Assembly (NCBI GenBank): GCA_017542125.1
Contig: JAFXXU010000023.1
Span: forward strand, 1-33,751
Direction of reading: 5' to 3'
Origin: Ruminococcus sp.
GTDB lineage: Bacteria > Bacillota > Clostridia > Oscillospirales > Ruminococcaceae
DNA length: 33,751 bases
In this document: one piece after another, positions 16,580 through 24,886 of the stretch
Layout: each line of letters opens with the position of its first letter
Position numbering within the stretch: the first letter of the stretch is position 1
Made by a program: the position numbers and the translations under genes
Notes under the pieces: generated by a model
What the model was told of the DNA's origin: nothing
The model's database searches: none
What the model saw: only the letters and a program-made list of their open reading frames with translations

Positions 16580-16951
16580 ATGGACATCATCGGAAAGTGG
16601 AAGATCGCTGAGGCTAACGTTTTTGATAAGAATTTTAAGCAGACCTGGAAAACTGCTGAGGAGATCCAGTCCGACCCCGGAGTAAATCCTATGCAGAAGG
16701 CAATGTCCCGCGGCGTCTATGCGTTTGAGGAGGACGGTACCCTGCTTTCGCTTTTCCCGAAGGATATGAACGACGGCAGTATGGAGGCTTACGACGATGA
16801 GTTTATCATCGGCAATAAGAGTAAGTGGAAAGAGGAGGACGGCAAGCTCTTCACAGCCACCGAGGAAAACGGCGAGCTGGAGTGGAACGAGGCTGTTCCC
16901 ACCGATAACGGCTTTGAGCTTCTCCGCTTCCACAGGATAGTCAAGTTCTGA
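16580..16951 (+). CDS. Small unknown protein at end of V-ATPase operon
   Basis: This 123-residue soluble, acidic protein has no signal peptide. It begins DIIGKWKIAEANVFDKNF and contains GVYAFEEDGTLLSLFP and a C-terminal GFELLRFHRIVKF. Short alternating strands separated by Gly/Asp/Glu turns, with an opening GKW motif, suggest a small beta barrel of lipocalin-like type, but I cannot assign a family. A strong TAAGGAGG lies about eight bases before the ATG, and it is 20 bases after the DUF308 gene, so it is probably the last gene of the V-ATPase transcript. I see no clear terminator after it. Confidence 0.75.
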   Translation: MDIIGKWKIAEANVFDKNFKQTWKTAEEIQSDPGVNPMQKAMSRGVYAFEEDGTLLSLFPKDMNDGSMEAYDDEFIIGNKSKWKEEDGKLFTATEENGELEWNEAVPTDNGFELLRFHRIVKF

Positions 16952-17002
16952 GTGCTTCTTTTCTACAAAAAACCACACGGCTTTGCAATGCTATTGTCGT
17001 AA

Positions 17003-17021
17003 ACGCCGAAAGTTTCGGCGT
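17003..17021. promoter_or_regulatory. Perfect palindrome upstream of glnN promoter
   Basis: ACGCCGAAA (17003-17011) and TTTCGGCGT (17013-17021) form a perfect nine-base dyad around one base. It ends three bases before the -35 box. No T-tract follows, so an operator is at least as likely as a terminator for the upstream operon. Confidence 0.5.
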
Positions 17022-17024
17022 GCC

Positions 17025-17053
17025 TTGACAAACCCGCGCAAAGCCGTTATAAT
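17025..17053 (+). promoter_or_regulatory. Perfect consensus promoter of glnN
   Basis: TTGACA (17025-17030), 17 bases, TATAAT (17048-17053). The leader is only about 30 bases, so no riboswitch can precede the gene. A short CTGT/ACAG dyad (17054-17065) follows the -10 box. Confidence 0.9.
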
Positions 17054-17087
17054 CTGTATAAACAGTAATCTGTCAGGAGGTCAAGCC

Positions 17088-19166
17088 ATGAATGTTCCCG
17101 AGATCTTCGGAAGCGATGTGTTCAATGAATCGGTGATGCGTGAGCGTCTGCCGAAGGAGACCTATAAGGCTCTCAAAAAGACTATCGCTGACGGCAAGCC
17201 GCTGGATATCGAGCTCGCCAATGTCGTAGCCAACGCTATGAAGGATTGGGCGGTCGAAAAGGGTGCTACCCACTATACTCATTGGTTCCAGCCGATGACG
17301 GGTCTTACCGCCGAAAAGCTCGACAGCTTCATCACCCCCACCGAGGACGGCCACGTTATTATGGAGTTCTCGGGCAAGGAGCTCATCAAGGGCGAGGCTG
17401 ACGCTTCATCCTTCCCGTCGGGAGGTCTCCGCGCTACCTTTGAAGCCAGAGGCTATACCGCCTGGGATGCTACCTCCTATGCCTTTATAAAGGAGCGCAC
17501 TCTCTGCATACCTACCGCATTCTGCTCATATAACGGCGAAGCGCTGGATAAGAAGACCCCTCTGCTCAAATCAATGGAGGCTATCAACCGCGCCGCGCTG
17601 AGGATACTTAAAATGTTCGGCTCCAACGCCACCAGAGTCATCGCCAACTGCGGTGCTGAGCAGGAGTATTTCCTCGTTGACAGAGAGATGTATTCCCACC
17701 GCAAGGATCTGATCTTCACCGGCAGGACGCTATACGGCGCCCCCGCCCCCAAGGGTCAGGAGCTTGAGGATCACTATTTCGGCACTATCAAGACCCGTGT
17801 CGCAGCTTATATGCGCGACGTTGACGAGCAGCTCTGGCGTCTCGGCATCTACGCTAAGACCAAGCATAACGAGGTCGCACCCTCCCAGCACGAGCTGGCG
17901 CCCATATTCTCCACGGCTAATATCGCCACCGACCACAATCAGCTCACTATGGAGATAATGAAGCGCACCGCCCGCAAGCACGGCTTCAAGTGCCTGCTCC
18001 ACGAAAAGCCCTTCGCCGGCATCAACGGCTCCGGCAAGCACAATAACTGGTCTCTTTCCACCAATACTGGTATGAACCTGCTCGATCCCGGTAAGACACC
18101 TGCCGAGAACGCCCAGTTCCTGCTGTTCCTTGTGGCGATAATCAAGGCTGTCAATGACTATCAGGATATACTCAGAGCCTCCGTCGCCACCGCGGGCAAC
18201 GACCACCGCCTCGGTGCCAATGAAGCGCCCCCGGCCATAATCTCCATATTCCTCGGTGACGAGCTCACCGGCATCCTCGAGGCTATCGCCCACGGCGACA
18301 GATATGAGGGCAAGCGTGTGGAAATGGAGATAGGCGTTGACGTCCTGCCCCATTTCCCCAAGGATACTACCGACCGCAACCGTACCTCGCCTTTTGCCTT
18401 TACGGGCAATAAGTTCGAGTTCAGAATGCCCGGCTCCCGCCTTTCCTGCGGCGGTCCCATCACAGTTATCAATACCATCGTAGCCTCGGTGCTTGACGGC
18501 TTTGCCGACGAGCTTGAAAAGGCTGCCGATTTCCGTGAAGCCCTTGAAGAGCTCATCAAGAGGGAGTATAAGAGCAATTCCCGCATCGTGTTCAACGGCA
18601 ACGGCTATTCTGATGCCTGGGAGGACGAAGCCTCCCGCAGAGGGCTGCTCAATCTCAGGTCCACACCTTCCTCTGTGCCTTGCCTCTGCGCCGAGAAGAA
18701 TATCCGCCTCTTCTCCAAGTACGGCGTTTACTCCGCAGCCGAGCTGCGCAGCCGTGTTGAGATCCTGCTGGATGAATACTGCAAGACCCTGAACATCGAA
18801 GCGCTGACTATGATAGATATGGCAAAGAAGGACATCCTTCCCGCTGCGGCATCCTATATCAAGGAGCTTTCAAAGACCGCTGCCCTTGCCAAGGAGCTGG
18901 GTGCCGATATCAGCTTTGAGAGCGACCTGGTAAAGCGCCTCTCCACCCTCTCAGCTCAGACATACAAGAAGCTGGGCGATCTGGAGAACACTCTTGCCAA
19001 GTGCAAGGAGATCAGGGGCGTCCAGGAGCAGGCTAACTACTACCACGACAAGGTGTTCACCGCTATGGGCGAGCTCAGAGCCTCCGCCGATCAGATCGAG
19101 GCTCTTGTCGGTGAGAAGTACTGGCCTTACCCCACCTACGGCGCACTGCTGTTCTATGTGATGTAA
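17088..19166 (+). CDS. glnN: Glutamine synthetase type III
   Basis: GSIII joins ammonia to glutamate with ATP and forms dodecamers unrelated in size to GSI. The 692-residue length is that of the type III family (about 700), not type I (about 450). Seen motifs are FPSGGLRATFEARGYTAWD, the CGAEQEYFLVD segment, KTKHNEVAPSQHELAP, HEKPFAGINGSGKHNNWS, NDHRLGANEAPPAIIS and NRTSPFAFTGNKFEFRMPG, covering the metal and substrate ligands. An open frame extends upstream through the promoter, but the ATG at 17088 follows AGGAGG at correct spacing and begins the family N-terminus. It is a single-gene unit with a perfect promoter and a strong terminator, fitting high expression of the main ammonia-assimilation enzyme. 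Confidence 0.97.
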   Translation: MNVPEIFGSDVFNESVMRERLPKETYKALKKTIADGKPLDIELANVVANAMKDWAVEKGATHYTHWFQPMTGLTAEKLDSFITPTEDGHVIMEFSGKELIKGEADASSFPSGGLRATFEARGYTAWDATSYAFIKERTLCIPTAFCSYNGEALDKKTPLLKSMEAINRAALRILKMFGSNATRVIANCGAEQEYFLVDREMYSHRKDLIFTGRTLYGAPAPKGQELEDHYFGTIKTRVAAYMRDVDEQLWRLGIYAKTKHNEVAPSQHELAPIFSTANIATDHNQLTMEIMKRTARKHGFKCLLHEKPFAGINGSGKHNNWSLSTNTGMNLLDPGKTPAENAQFLLFLVAIIKAVNDYQDILRASVATAGNDHRLGANEAPPAIISIFLGDELTGILEAIAHGDRYEGKRVEMEIGVDVLPHFPKDTTDRNRTSPFAFTGNKFEFRMPGSRLSCGGPITVINTIVASVLDGFADELEKAADFREALEELIKREYKSNSRIVFNGNGYSDAWEDEASRRGLLNLRSTPSSVPCLCAEKNIRLFSKYGVYSAAELRSRVEILLDEYCKTLNIEALTMIDMAKKDILPAAASYIKELSKTAALAKELGADISFESDLVKRLSTLSAQTYKKLGDLENTLAKCKEIRGVQEQANYYHDKVFTAMGELRASADQIEALVGEKYWPYPTYGALLFYVM

Positions 19167-19173
19167 TAATTCC

Positions 19174-19209
19174 AAAGCCCGTGAGGAGCGTTTCTCACGG
19201 GCTTTTTTT
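19174..19209 (+). terminator. Intrinsic terminator after glnN
   Basis: A 12-base-pair stem (19174-19185 with 19194-19205) and seven T ending at 19209. It lies between convergent genes and may also end the minus-strand methyltransferase transcript. Confidence 0.93.
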
Positions 19210-19216
19210 GTAACTC

Positions 19217-20080
19217 TTATTTTCTCCAAACCGCCGTAGAGCCGCAGGGCAGAGGCATTGAAGCCATCTCCACCGGCAGACCTATCTCGTCTGCGGTAAC
19301 GCTCCCGCCGAAGCGGGGAGTGATTATCTCGCTGAGAATGTAAGCCATGACCGAGGGCGAGAGCCCTGTGGTGTAGCTGTTCAGCAGGAAGAAAAGCGGC
19401 TCGTCGGAGAGAACGTCCGCACAGGTCCTGACCAGCTCAAATACGCTGTCCTCCAGCTTCCAGATCTCGCCGCCGGGACCTCTGCCGTAGCTGGGGGGAT
19501 CCATGACCACAGCATCGTAGAAATTCCCGCGCCTGATCTCCCGCTTGACAAATTTCTCGCAGTCGTCCACCAGCCAGCGGATGGGCTTTTCACCGAGCCC
19601 CGATTCCACAGCGTTGTCCCTGGCCCACTGCACCATTCCCTTTGAAGCGTCAACGTGGGAGACCTGGGCTCCCGCCGCTGCACAGGCAAGGGTGGCGCCG
19701 CCGGTGTAGGCAAAGAGGTTCAGCACCTTTATGGGTCTGCCCGCCGATCGGATCATATCCCCCATCAGTTCCCAGTTTACCGCCTGCTCTGGGAAGAGCC
19801 CCGTGTGCTTGAAGCCCGTGGGTCGGATGATGAATTTAAGATCTCCGTAGCTGATCTGCCAGCTCTCGGGGAGCCTGCGGCGGTATTCCCATTCTCCGCC
19901 GCCCTTGGCCGAGCGGTGGTAAACGGCGTCGGCCTTCTGCCAGAGGTCGGTCTTGTGCTCGGTGCGCCAGATTATCTGGGGGTCGGGTCTCACTAGGAGC
20001 TTGCCGCCCCAGCTCTCCAGCTTGTCACCGTCAGAGGTGTCGATTATCTTATAGTCCTGCCATTTGTCTGCAATTCTCAT
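19217..20080 (-). CDS. Class I SAM-dependent methyltransferase, RlmI-like
   Basis: The 287-residue enzyme has an N-terminal beta-rich part (about 1-95), then a Rossmann methyltransferase domain with motif I VLNLFAYTGGATLACA, an acidic motif II (HVDAS) and motif IV DPPSYGRGPGG, the DPPxY type seen in the COG1092 group of 23S rRNA cytosine or guanine methyltransferases. The N-terminal PUA domain of E. coli RlmI is absent, so the target cannot be named. AAAGGACGG precedes the ATG. It starts 44 bases after the GH27 gene with no obvious terminator between, so the two may share a transcript despite unrelated functions. Confidence 0.85.
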   Translation of the reverse strand: MRIADKWQDYKIIDTSDGDKLESWGGKLLVRPDPQIIWRTEHKTDLWQKADAVYHRSAKGGGEWEYRRRLPESWQISYGDLKFIIRPTGFKHTGLFPEQAVNWELMGDMIRSAGRPIKVLNLFAYTGGATLACAAAGAQVSHVDASKGMVQWARDNAVESGLGEKPIRWLVDDCEKFVKREIRRGNFYDAVVMDPPSYGRGPGGEIWKLEDSVFELVRTCADVLSDEPLFFLLNSYTTGLSPSVMAYILSEIITPRFGGSVTADEIGLPVEMASMPLPCGSTAVWRK

Positions 20081-20124
20081 AAGTCCGTCCTTTTTGTATA
20101 ACTGTTATTCGCTTGCCGGCGCTA

Positions 20125-21399
20125 TTATAATTCGCAGCCCGCTCCTATTCTGAAGGCCGCACAGCCGTGAGGTACGAGGGCAGCCGTCAAAGTGTCGGAA
20201 AGACCGGTGCTCCTGCCTGTCCATAGGTCGGTGACGGTCTCGCAGCCGCTGAGCCCTATGTCGGAAAGGGGCAGCACAGTCTCCAAAGGCTTCTCACCCA
20301 GATTGAACAGCGCCGCATACTGCCCGCCCTCGGAGCATCCAGCTGTCCAGAGGCAGAGCTCGCTGCCATCCTGCTCACGGCGGAATACCTGATGAGCACC
20401 GCGGGAGAGCTTGTTCATATCCAGTATATGCTTGTTTGTCAGCAGAGAGAGGGTGAACTCATCGCACTTCGTCAGGTCGCAGCCCATTATCAGCGGCGAG
20501 CGGAAGATGCACCAGAGGGTCATCATCGTGCGCTGCTCGTCCTCGGTGAACTTGGTGCGGTCATCGGGATCATAGTCCTGCCTGATGGCTCCCAGGGGGA
20601 GCATATCGGCATCCGGCCAGCTGCTTTCACCCACGTGTTCAGCCCAGCGCTCGCAGCGCTCAAACATATTGTAGAGCAGCTCCCATTTATCCCAGAAATC
20701 GTCGGTGATGCGCCACATCTCAGCCGTAGCCTTGTAGAGCTCAGCCTTCTCAAGCAGGGCAGGCCCCGGCGAGAGGCTCAGTACCATATCCCTGCCGCAG
20801 CTGCGGAGGCATTCGCTCAGCAGTACAAGCTCGCTCTCCTCATGAGGCAGCTCCCGGCAGATATCGTCGCATTTAACAAAGTCAACGCCCCACTCTGCAT
20901 AGAGCCTGAAAATGCTCTCGTAGTATTCGCGCGCACCTTCTTTTTCGGGGTCAACGCCGTACATATCGGTGTTCCAGGCGCAGATGGAATTGGTCTTTGC
21001 AATGCTGCGGGCGGTGACATCGGTGCCCAGCAGGGGAGTGTTTCTGTGAACAGCCTGCCTGGGAATGCCCCTCATAATGTGTATGCCGAATTTCAGCCCA
21101 AGGGAGTGAATATACTCCGCCAGCGGCGCAAAGCCCTTGCCCCCCGCCGATGAGGGGAAACGGTTCTCCGCAGGGATCAGCCGAGAATACTCATCCATAC
21201 AGAGCTCGGTAAAGGGGTGGTATTCGTGATCCTTTGCAGTCGGCTCCGACCATTGGATATCCACCACAACATACTCCCAGCCGTACTGCTTCAAATGCTC
21301 CGCGATGAACTCGGCGTTCTTTCTTACGGTGTCTTCATTTACTGCTGCTCCCCAGCAGTCCCAGCTGTTCCAGCCCATAGGCGGTGTCAGCGTTTTCAT
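20125..21399 (-). CDS. GH27 family glycosidase, probable alpha-galactosidase
   Basis: The 424-residue protein is a GH27-type (beta/alpha)8 barrel with a C-terminal beta domain (from about 330). It opens TPPMGWNSWDCWG, the family signature. The nucleophile is Asp178 in VDFVKCDD, where most members have KYD; the acid/base lies in MWRITDDFWDKW (Asp233/234). There is no signal peptide, so it acts inside the cell on imported oligosaccharides. Most GH27 members remove alpha-galactose, but arabinopyranosidase and isomaltodextranase activities exist in the family, so the substrate is not certain. It is preceded by GGAGAGAG and a perfect promoter, and lies downstream of a sugar-binding lipoprotein gene. 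Confidence 0.9.
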   Translation of the reverse strand: MKTLTPPMGWNSWDCWGAAVNEDTVRKNAEFIAEHLKQYGWEYVVVDIQWSEPTAKDHEYHPFTELCMDEYSRLIPAENRFPSSAGGKGFAPLAEYIHSLGLKFGIHIMRGIPRQAVHRNTPLLGTDVTARSIAKTNSICAWNTDMYGVDPEKEGAREYYESIFRLYAEWGVDFVKCDDICRELPHEESELVLLSECLRSCGRDMVLSLSPGPALLEKAELYKATAEMWRITDDFWDKWELLYNMFERCERWAEHVGESSWPDADMLPLGAIRQDYDPDDRTKFTEDEQRTMMTLWCIFRSPLIMGCDLTKCDEFTLSLLTNKHILDMNKLSRGAHQVFRREQDGSELCLWTAGCSEGGQYAALFNLGEKPLETVLPLSDIGLSGCETVTDLWTGRSTGLSDTLTAALVPHGCAAFRIGAGCEL

Positions 21400-21453
21400 A
21401 ATACTCTCTCCAATCCTTGTATCCCTTGCGCGGTAGGCGCATATCTATTTCTG

Positions 21454-21482
21454 ATTATACAACTATTGTCATAGTATGTCAA
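21454..21482 (-). promoter_or_regulatory. Perfect consensus promoter of GH27 gene
   Basis: On the minus strand TTGACA (21477-21482), 17 bases, TATAAT (21454-21459). It lies immediately after the terminator of the upstream lipoprotein gene, so GH27 is an independent unit. Confidence 0.9.
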
Positions 21483-21495
21483 TTGACAGCGCAGC

Positions 21496-21521
21496 AAAAA
21501 AGCCCTCAAACGAGGGCTTTT
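21496..21521 (-). terminator. Intrinsic terminator of the sugar-binding lipoprotein gene
   Basis: A ten-base-pair stem with a four-base loop (arms 21512-21521 and 21498-21507), read on the minus strand, ends in six U. Confidence 0.93.
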
Positions 21522-21533
21522 GATTGGTCATTA

Positions 21534-23006
21534 TTACTTTGTCATAAACTCCTTGTAGAGCTCGTTTATCTCGCTTACGCCCTTGTCGATGATGTCGCGG
21601 TAGGATTCCTTGAGCTGAGTCCAGGTGAACTGCTCGCCGTCCTCGCTCTCCTTCATAACGGAGGTGTACATATAGGAGTTTACAGCCTCCTTGGAATCGT
21701 TGAGAGCAGCGTCGTCGTCGGAGATATCGGTGTTCACGCCGAAGCCGGGGTCGGTGATGCAGGTGTAGTAATCGGTGCCCAGCAGCTCATAGGCTACATA
21801 GTACATCTCGTCGGTCCAGTTGGGGTTGGTGGTGAAGAACTTCTCGCGCTCGACCTGCTTGTACTGCTCGTCGGTGTTGACGATCCTTGCGCACTCCAGC
21901 CAGGTCTTCATAGCAACGTCCTTCTTGGAGCCTGCTACCCACATATAAGCCTCGATATCGGGGTAGATGTAGTTCTTATCGGAGTTGGGATCGCTGGGCA
22001 GCGGTACCATAGCCCATCTGTCACCCTCCTTGGGAGTATGGGAGTCGATGGAAGCCCAGGGACCCATAGCGTAGAAGAGAACGTGATCGGTGAAAGCATC
22101 CTCGGTCTGACCGCGCCATTCGTTGAGGTAGAAGCCGTTCTTCTTGATATCATAGAGCATATCGGTAACACGGATGAAATCCGAGTCGTCGATGTTGTTG
22201 TAGTACTCCTGCTTTTCCTTGTCGAACATAATGAGGGACTTGCCGGTGGAGTAGAAGATGAAGGGAGCGAACCAGCCGTTTACGCCGTAGCGCTGCTCGT
22301 CATCGGGAGCGTTGTTGACGTACTCAGCCATCATATCGTACCAGGTGTTCCAGTTCCACTTGCCCTCCTGCCAGAGAGTGTAGGGGTCATCGAGCTCGGC
22401 AGCCTCCATAACATCCTTGTCGTAGGTGATCACAGAGGTGGTAACGTAGCGGATAGGGGCAACAAAGTGCTGACCGTTGAGAACATACTCCTCGGCATCG
22501 TCCTTGGTGTCCTTCCAGAGGTCGCTGTCAAAGTCAACTATGCTGTCGATAGACTGGAACATTCCTCTTGTAACGTTGTAGGGGAAGGTCATCTTCTTCT
22601 CGAACCAGAACATATCGGGGGGTGAGCCCGCAAGTATCTCCTGAGCCAGCTTGGTGTACTTTTCAAGAGACTGTGTCTTATCGTAGATTATCTTGCCGCC
22701 CTTCTTCTGGAAGAGGTCAAGGTCTGTTCTTGTCTCGGGGCTGGAGCGGGTGGGGTTGATGTCGAAATAGGAGAGCCAGATAAGCTCCTTTTCCGAATCG
22801 GGGATAGTATCCATGCTGGCAATAGTCTCGGTGTCGGTAACACTTACAGCGTCTTCGTGTGAGCCGAGATCGTACTCGTTGGTGGACTCAGCATCGGTGC
22901 CAGCTGCCGAGGTGCCGCTGCTGCTGTCGGAAGAGCCGCAGCCTGTTATGGCAGCCGCAGTCATTACCGCAACAAGGAACGCAAGTGCTCTTTTTGCTTT
23001 CATCAT
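21534..23006 (-). CDS. ABC transporter substrate-binding lipoprotein
   Basis: The 490-residue protein is an extracellular solute-binding protein of the large carbohydrate type (family 1). Residues 1-22 are a lipoprotein signal with lipobox ITGC and lipidated Cys23, followed by a Ser/Gly/Thr linker to about residue 45. Aromatic-rich body segments such as WKWNTWYDMMAEY and GPWASID are usual in sugar binders. The ATG pair at 23006 fits: GGAGGGAA lies eight bases upstream, whereas the ATG at 23021 lies before it. No permease or ATPase genes are nearby, so it is an orphan binding protein or uses a transporter encoded elsewhere. The GH27 gene downstream suggests an alpha-galactoside or related oligosaccharide ligand, which is inference. 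Confidence 0.92.
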   Translation of the reverse strand: MMKAKRALAFLVAVMTAAAITGCGSSDSSSGTSAAGTDAESTNEYDLGSHEDAVSVTDTETIASMDTIPDSEKELIWLSYFDINPTRSSPETRTDLDLFQKKGGKIIYDKTQSLEKYTKLAQEILAGSPPDMFWFEKKMTFPYNVTRGMFQSIDSIVDFDSDLWKDTKDDAEEYVLNGQHFVAPIRYVTTSVITYDKDVMEAAELDDPYTLWQEGKWNWNTWYDMMAEYVNNAPDDEQRYGVNGWFAPFIFYSTGKSLIMFDKEKQEYYNNIDDSDFIRVTDMLYDIKKNGFYLNEWRGQTEDAFTDHVLFYAMGPWASIDSHTPKEGDRWAMVPLPSDPNSDKNYIYPDIEAYMWVAGSKKDVAMKTWLECARIVNTDEQYKQVEREKFFTTNPNWTDEMYYVAYELLGTDYYTCITDPGFGVNTDISDDDAALNDSKEAVNSYMYTSVMKESEDGEQFTWTQLKESYRDIIDKGVSEINELYKEFMTK

Positions 23007-23058
23007 ATAAATTCCCTCCATAAAAGTATAAGAATACCAGATCCTGCAATACGCCTAC

Positions 23059-23087
23059 ATTATAACAGACGTGAGAGGGGTTGTCAA
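23059..23087 (-). promoter_or_regulatory. Perfect consensus promoter of sugar-binding lipoprotein
   Basis: On the minus strand TTGACA (23082-23087), 17 bases, TATAAT (23059-23064). A second TTGACA lies just upstream (23091-23096), but its spacing to the -10 box is too long. Confidence 0.9.
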
Positions 23088-23114
23088 TGCTGTCAAATCC
23101 ATTCGTAGCCTAAT

Positions 23115-23128
23115 TGTAAACGTTTTCA
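23115..23128. promoter_or_regulatory. CRE-like operator (TGTAAACGTTTTCA)
   Basis: The site fits the catabolite-responsive element pattern bound by CcpA and other LacI-family regulators (TG.AA.CG....CA with imperfect symmetry). It lies 27 bases upstream of the -35 box of the binding-protein promoter, a position compatible with activation or with repression by looping. Which regulator binds is unknown. Confidence 0.55.
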
Positions 23129-23218
23129 GCGTTTCGGACAAAACAGCCTTGTCCGCTTTGATGATTGTTACAAAAGTAAATTCATATTATGATTATTTTA
23201 AACTGCCCACATCAACAG

Positions 23219-23248
23219 AAAAGCCCTCCCCGCCTTAGCGGAAAGGGC
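23219..23248 (-). terminator. Intrinsic terminator of the MATE gene
   Basis: An 11-base-pair stem including two G-U pairs (23238-23248 with 23223-23233) is followed by four U on the minus strand, 20 bases past the stop codon. Confidence 0.75.
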
Positions 23249-23267
23249 ATATAAAACTTGCTTTATA

Positions 23268-24647
23268 TCAGCAGCTCTCGCTCAGCTTGGCTCTGACGGC
23301 TGCCTTCGGTTCGGGGGTCTCATCCCGGCGGCGGATGTCCTTGTTGGTTATGAAGCCTGCACCCAGCAGGAAGGTCATGGCTATCCACACCAGGGGCTCC
23401 GAGATCTTTACGCCCGTATAGCCTATCCTCGGGGCAAGCATCGAAGCAACTATCAGCTTGCCCGTCAGCTCGATAAGGCTTGAGATCAGCGGGAACAGCT
23501 TTGCACCCACTCCCTGCAAAGCATTCCTGAACACGATCACTATGCTGAGCACGAAATAAAAGGGCGTGTTGAAGCGGATGTACTCATTTGAGAGCTCTGC
23601 AATGAACTGTGAGTCGCTGCCGGTTATCAGCCTGACGAACAGGGGAGTCAGAGGATAGCAGACCGCAATGGTGATGACAGACCATATCCATCCGAGGAGC
23701 GTGGCGTCAATGAATCCTTTGCGGACGCGGGAGTATTTTCCTGCACCGAAATTCTGCCCCGAAAAGGTGGCGGCAGCTGCCCCGAAAACCAAAAATGGCA
23801 GCATGAACATCTCGCTTATCTTTCGGGAAGCAGTGTGTGATACGATAGTCTCGGCGCCGAAGCTGTTGATTGCTCCCTGGAGTATCAGCGAGCCTATCCC
23901 CACGAGAGAGATCATCAGCCCCATCGAGGTGCCCTGAAGATACATATTGCAGGCAAGGCTCCGGGAAAACCTGAAATGCCTCCGTTCCGGGAGCAGCTCC
24001 CTGTGGCGGGTGAACATATAGTAAATGCACAGCAGTACGGATATCCCCTGAGAGATCAGCGTAGCATATGCTGCGCCCTGTACGCCCATCCCCAGCGCCC
24101 CGATGAACAGCAGGTCGAGCCCCACGTTCACAACTGCGGATACGACCAGGAAGATCAGCGGCATCACCGTGTCCCCCACGGCTCTCATCAGAGCGGCGGC
24201 GATGTTGTAGCACATCGACACGGACATCCCTGCGATTATCACGCTGATATAGCCCTTGGCGTTGTCGAAGATAGTCTCGTCCACGTTGATGGCGTGGAGC
24301 AGCGGATCAAGGAGCAGCAGGCTTGCAACAGTCAGCACCGCAGCAGTGATGAACCCCATCACCAGGGTCGCCGCAACGGTCTCCTTGACCTTGTCTTTGT
24401 CCTTTGCCCCGAAATACCGGGCGGTCAGCAGCGCAAAGCCGTTGGTCAGGCCGTTCAGAAAACCGATTATCACGTTGTTGATCGAAGAGGTCGCCCCCAC
24501 AGCCGCCAGCGACTGCTCACCGAGGAATTCTCCGACGATCCTTGTGTCAGCCAGATTGTAAAGCTGCTGGAACAGGTTCCCCAGCAGCAGAGGTATCGCA
24601 AAAAGCAATATCAGCTTCATCGGCCTGCCTTGAGTAAGGTCTTTCAT
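23268..24647 (-). CDS. MATE family efflux transporter
   Basis: The 459-residue protein has about 12 hydrophobic helices in two related halves. It begins KDLTQGRPMKLILLFAIPLLLGNLF, with the QQLYNLADTRIVGEFLG segment characteristic of multidrug and toxin extrusion proteins. The second half begins near residue 235 (YLQGTSMGLMISLVGIGSLIL). An ATG at 24683 is in frame, but the ATG at 24647 follows AGGGAG and matches the family N-terminus. It would export small cationic or drug-like compounds using an ion gradient; the substrate is unknown. It is a single-gene unit with its own promoter and terminator. Confidence 0.92.
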   Translation of the reverse strand: MKDLTQGRPMKLILLFAIPLLLGNLFQQLYNLADTRIVGEFLGEQSLAAVGATSSINNVIIGFLNGLTNGFALLTARYFGAKDKDKVKETVAATLVMGFITAAVLTVASLLLLDPLLHAINVDETIFDNAKGYISVIIAGMSVSMCYNIAAALMRAVGDTVMPLIFLVVSAVVNVGLDLLFIGALGMGVQGAAYATLISQGISVLLCIYYMFTRHRELLPERRHFRFSRSLACNMYLQGTSMGLMISLVGIGSLILQGAINSFGAETIVSHTASRKISEMFMLPFLVFGAAAATFSGQNFGAGKYSRVRKGFIDATLLGWIWSVITIAVCYPLTPLFVRLITGSDSQFIAELSNEYIRFNTPFYFVLSIVIVFRNALQGVGAKLFPLISSLIELTGKLIVASMLAPRIGYTGVKISEPLVWIAMTFLLGAGFITNKDIRRRDETPEPKAAVRAKLSESC

Positions 24648-24743
24648 ATATTCATACTCCCTGTAAGCATTAACAATTCCCATTGTGCAATATGCAAAAC
24701 CGAAACTATAAGATTTTGTGCATATAGCACCTTACAGCAAGAC

Positions 24744-24772
24744 AGTATATCACTTTTGTAAAGCATTTGCAA
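24744..24772 (-). promoter_or_regulatory. Promoter of the MATE gene
   Basis: On the minus strand TTGCAA (24767-24772), 17 bases, TATACT (24744-24749), about 95 bases before the start codon. Confidence 0.6.
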
Positions 24773-24841
24773 TTAACAATCGTGATAAAAATTTACAATT
24801 TTTTGTGAACGGTAATAATACCTATGCTATAAGACGCCTCA

Positions 24842-24874
24842 TAAAAATACTGCCGCGGCATTATACCGCGGCAG
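24842..24874 (-). terminator. Terminator downstream of the GGDEF-like remnant
   Basis: A perfect nine-base-pair GC-rich stem (24866-24874 with 24850-24858, seven-base loop) is followed on the minus strand by TATTTTTAT. It marks the 3' end of the broken gene at 24887-25166. Confidence 0.75.
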
Positions 24875-24886
24875 CGCTTTGTGTTA

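Noticed and set aside
16983-17087. 35-codon N-terminal extension of glutamine synthetase
   Set aside because: It would start upstream of the promoter and palindrome; the family N-terminus begins at 17088.
21417-22625. 402-residue plus-strand open frame opposite the binding-protein gene
   Set aside because: Val/Leu-rich antisense shadow of a clear lipoprotein gene.
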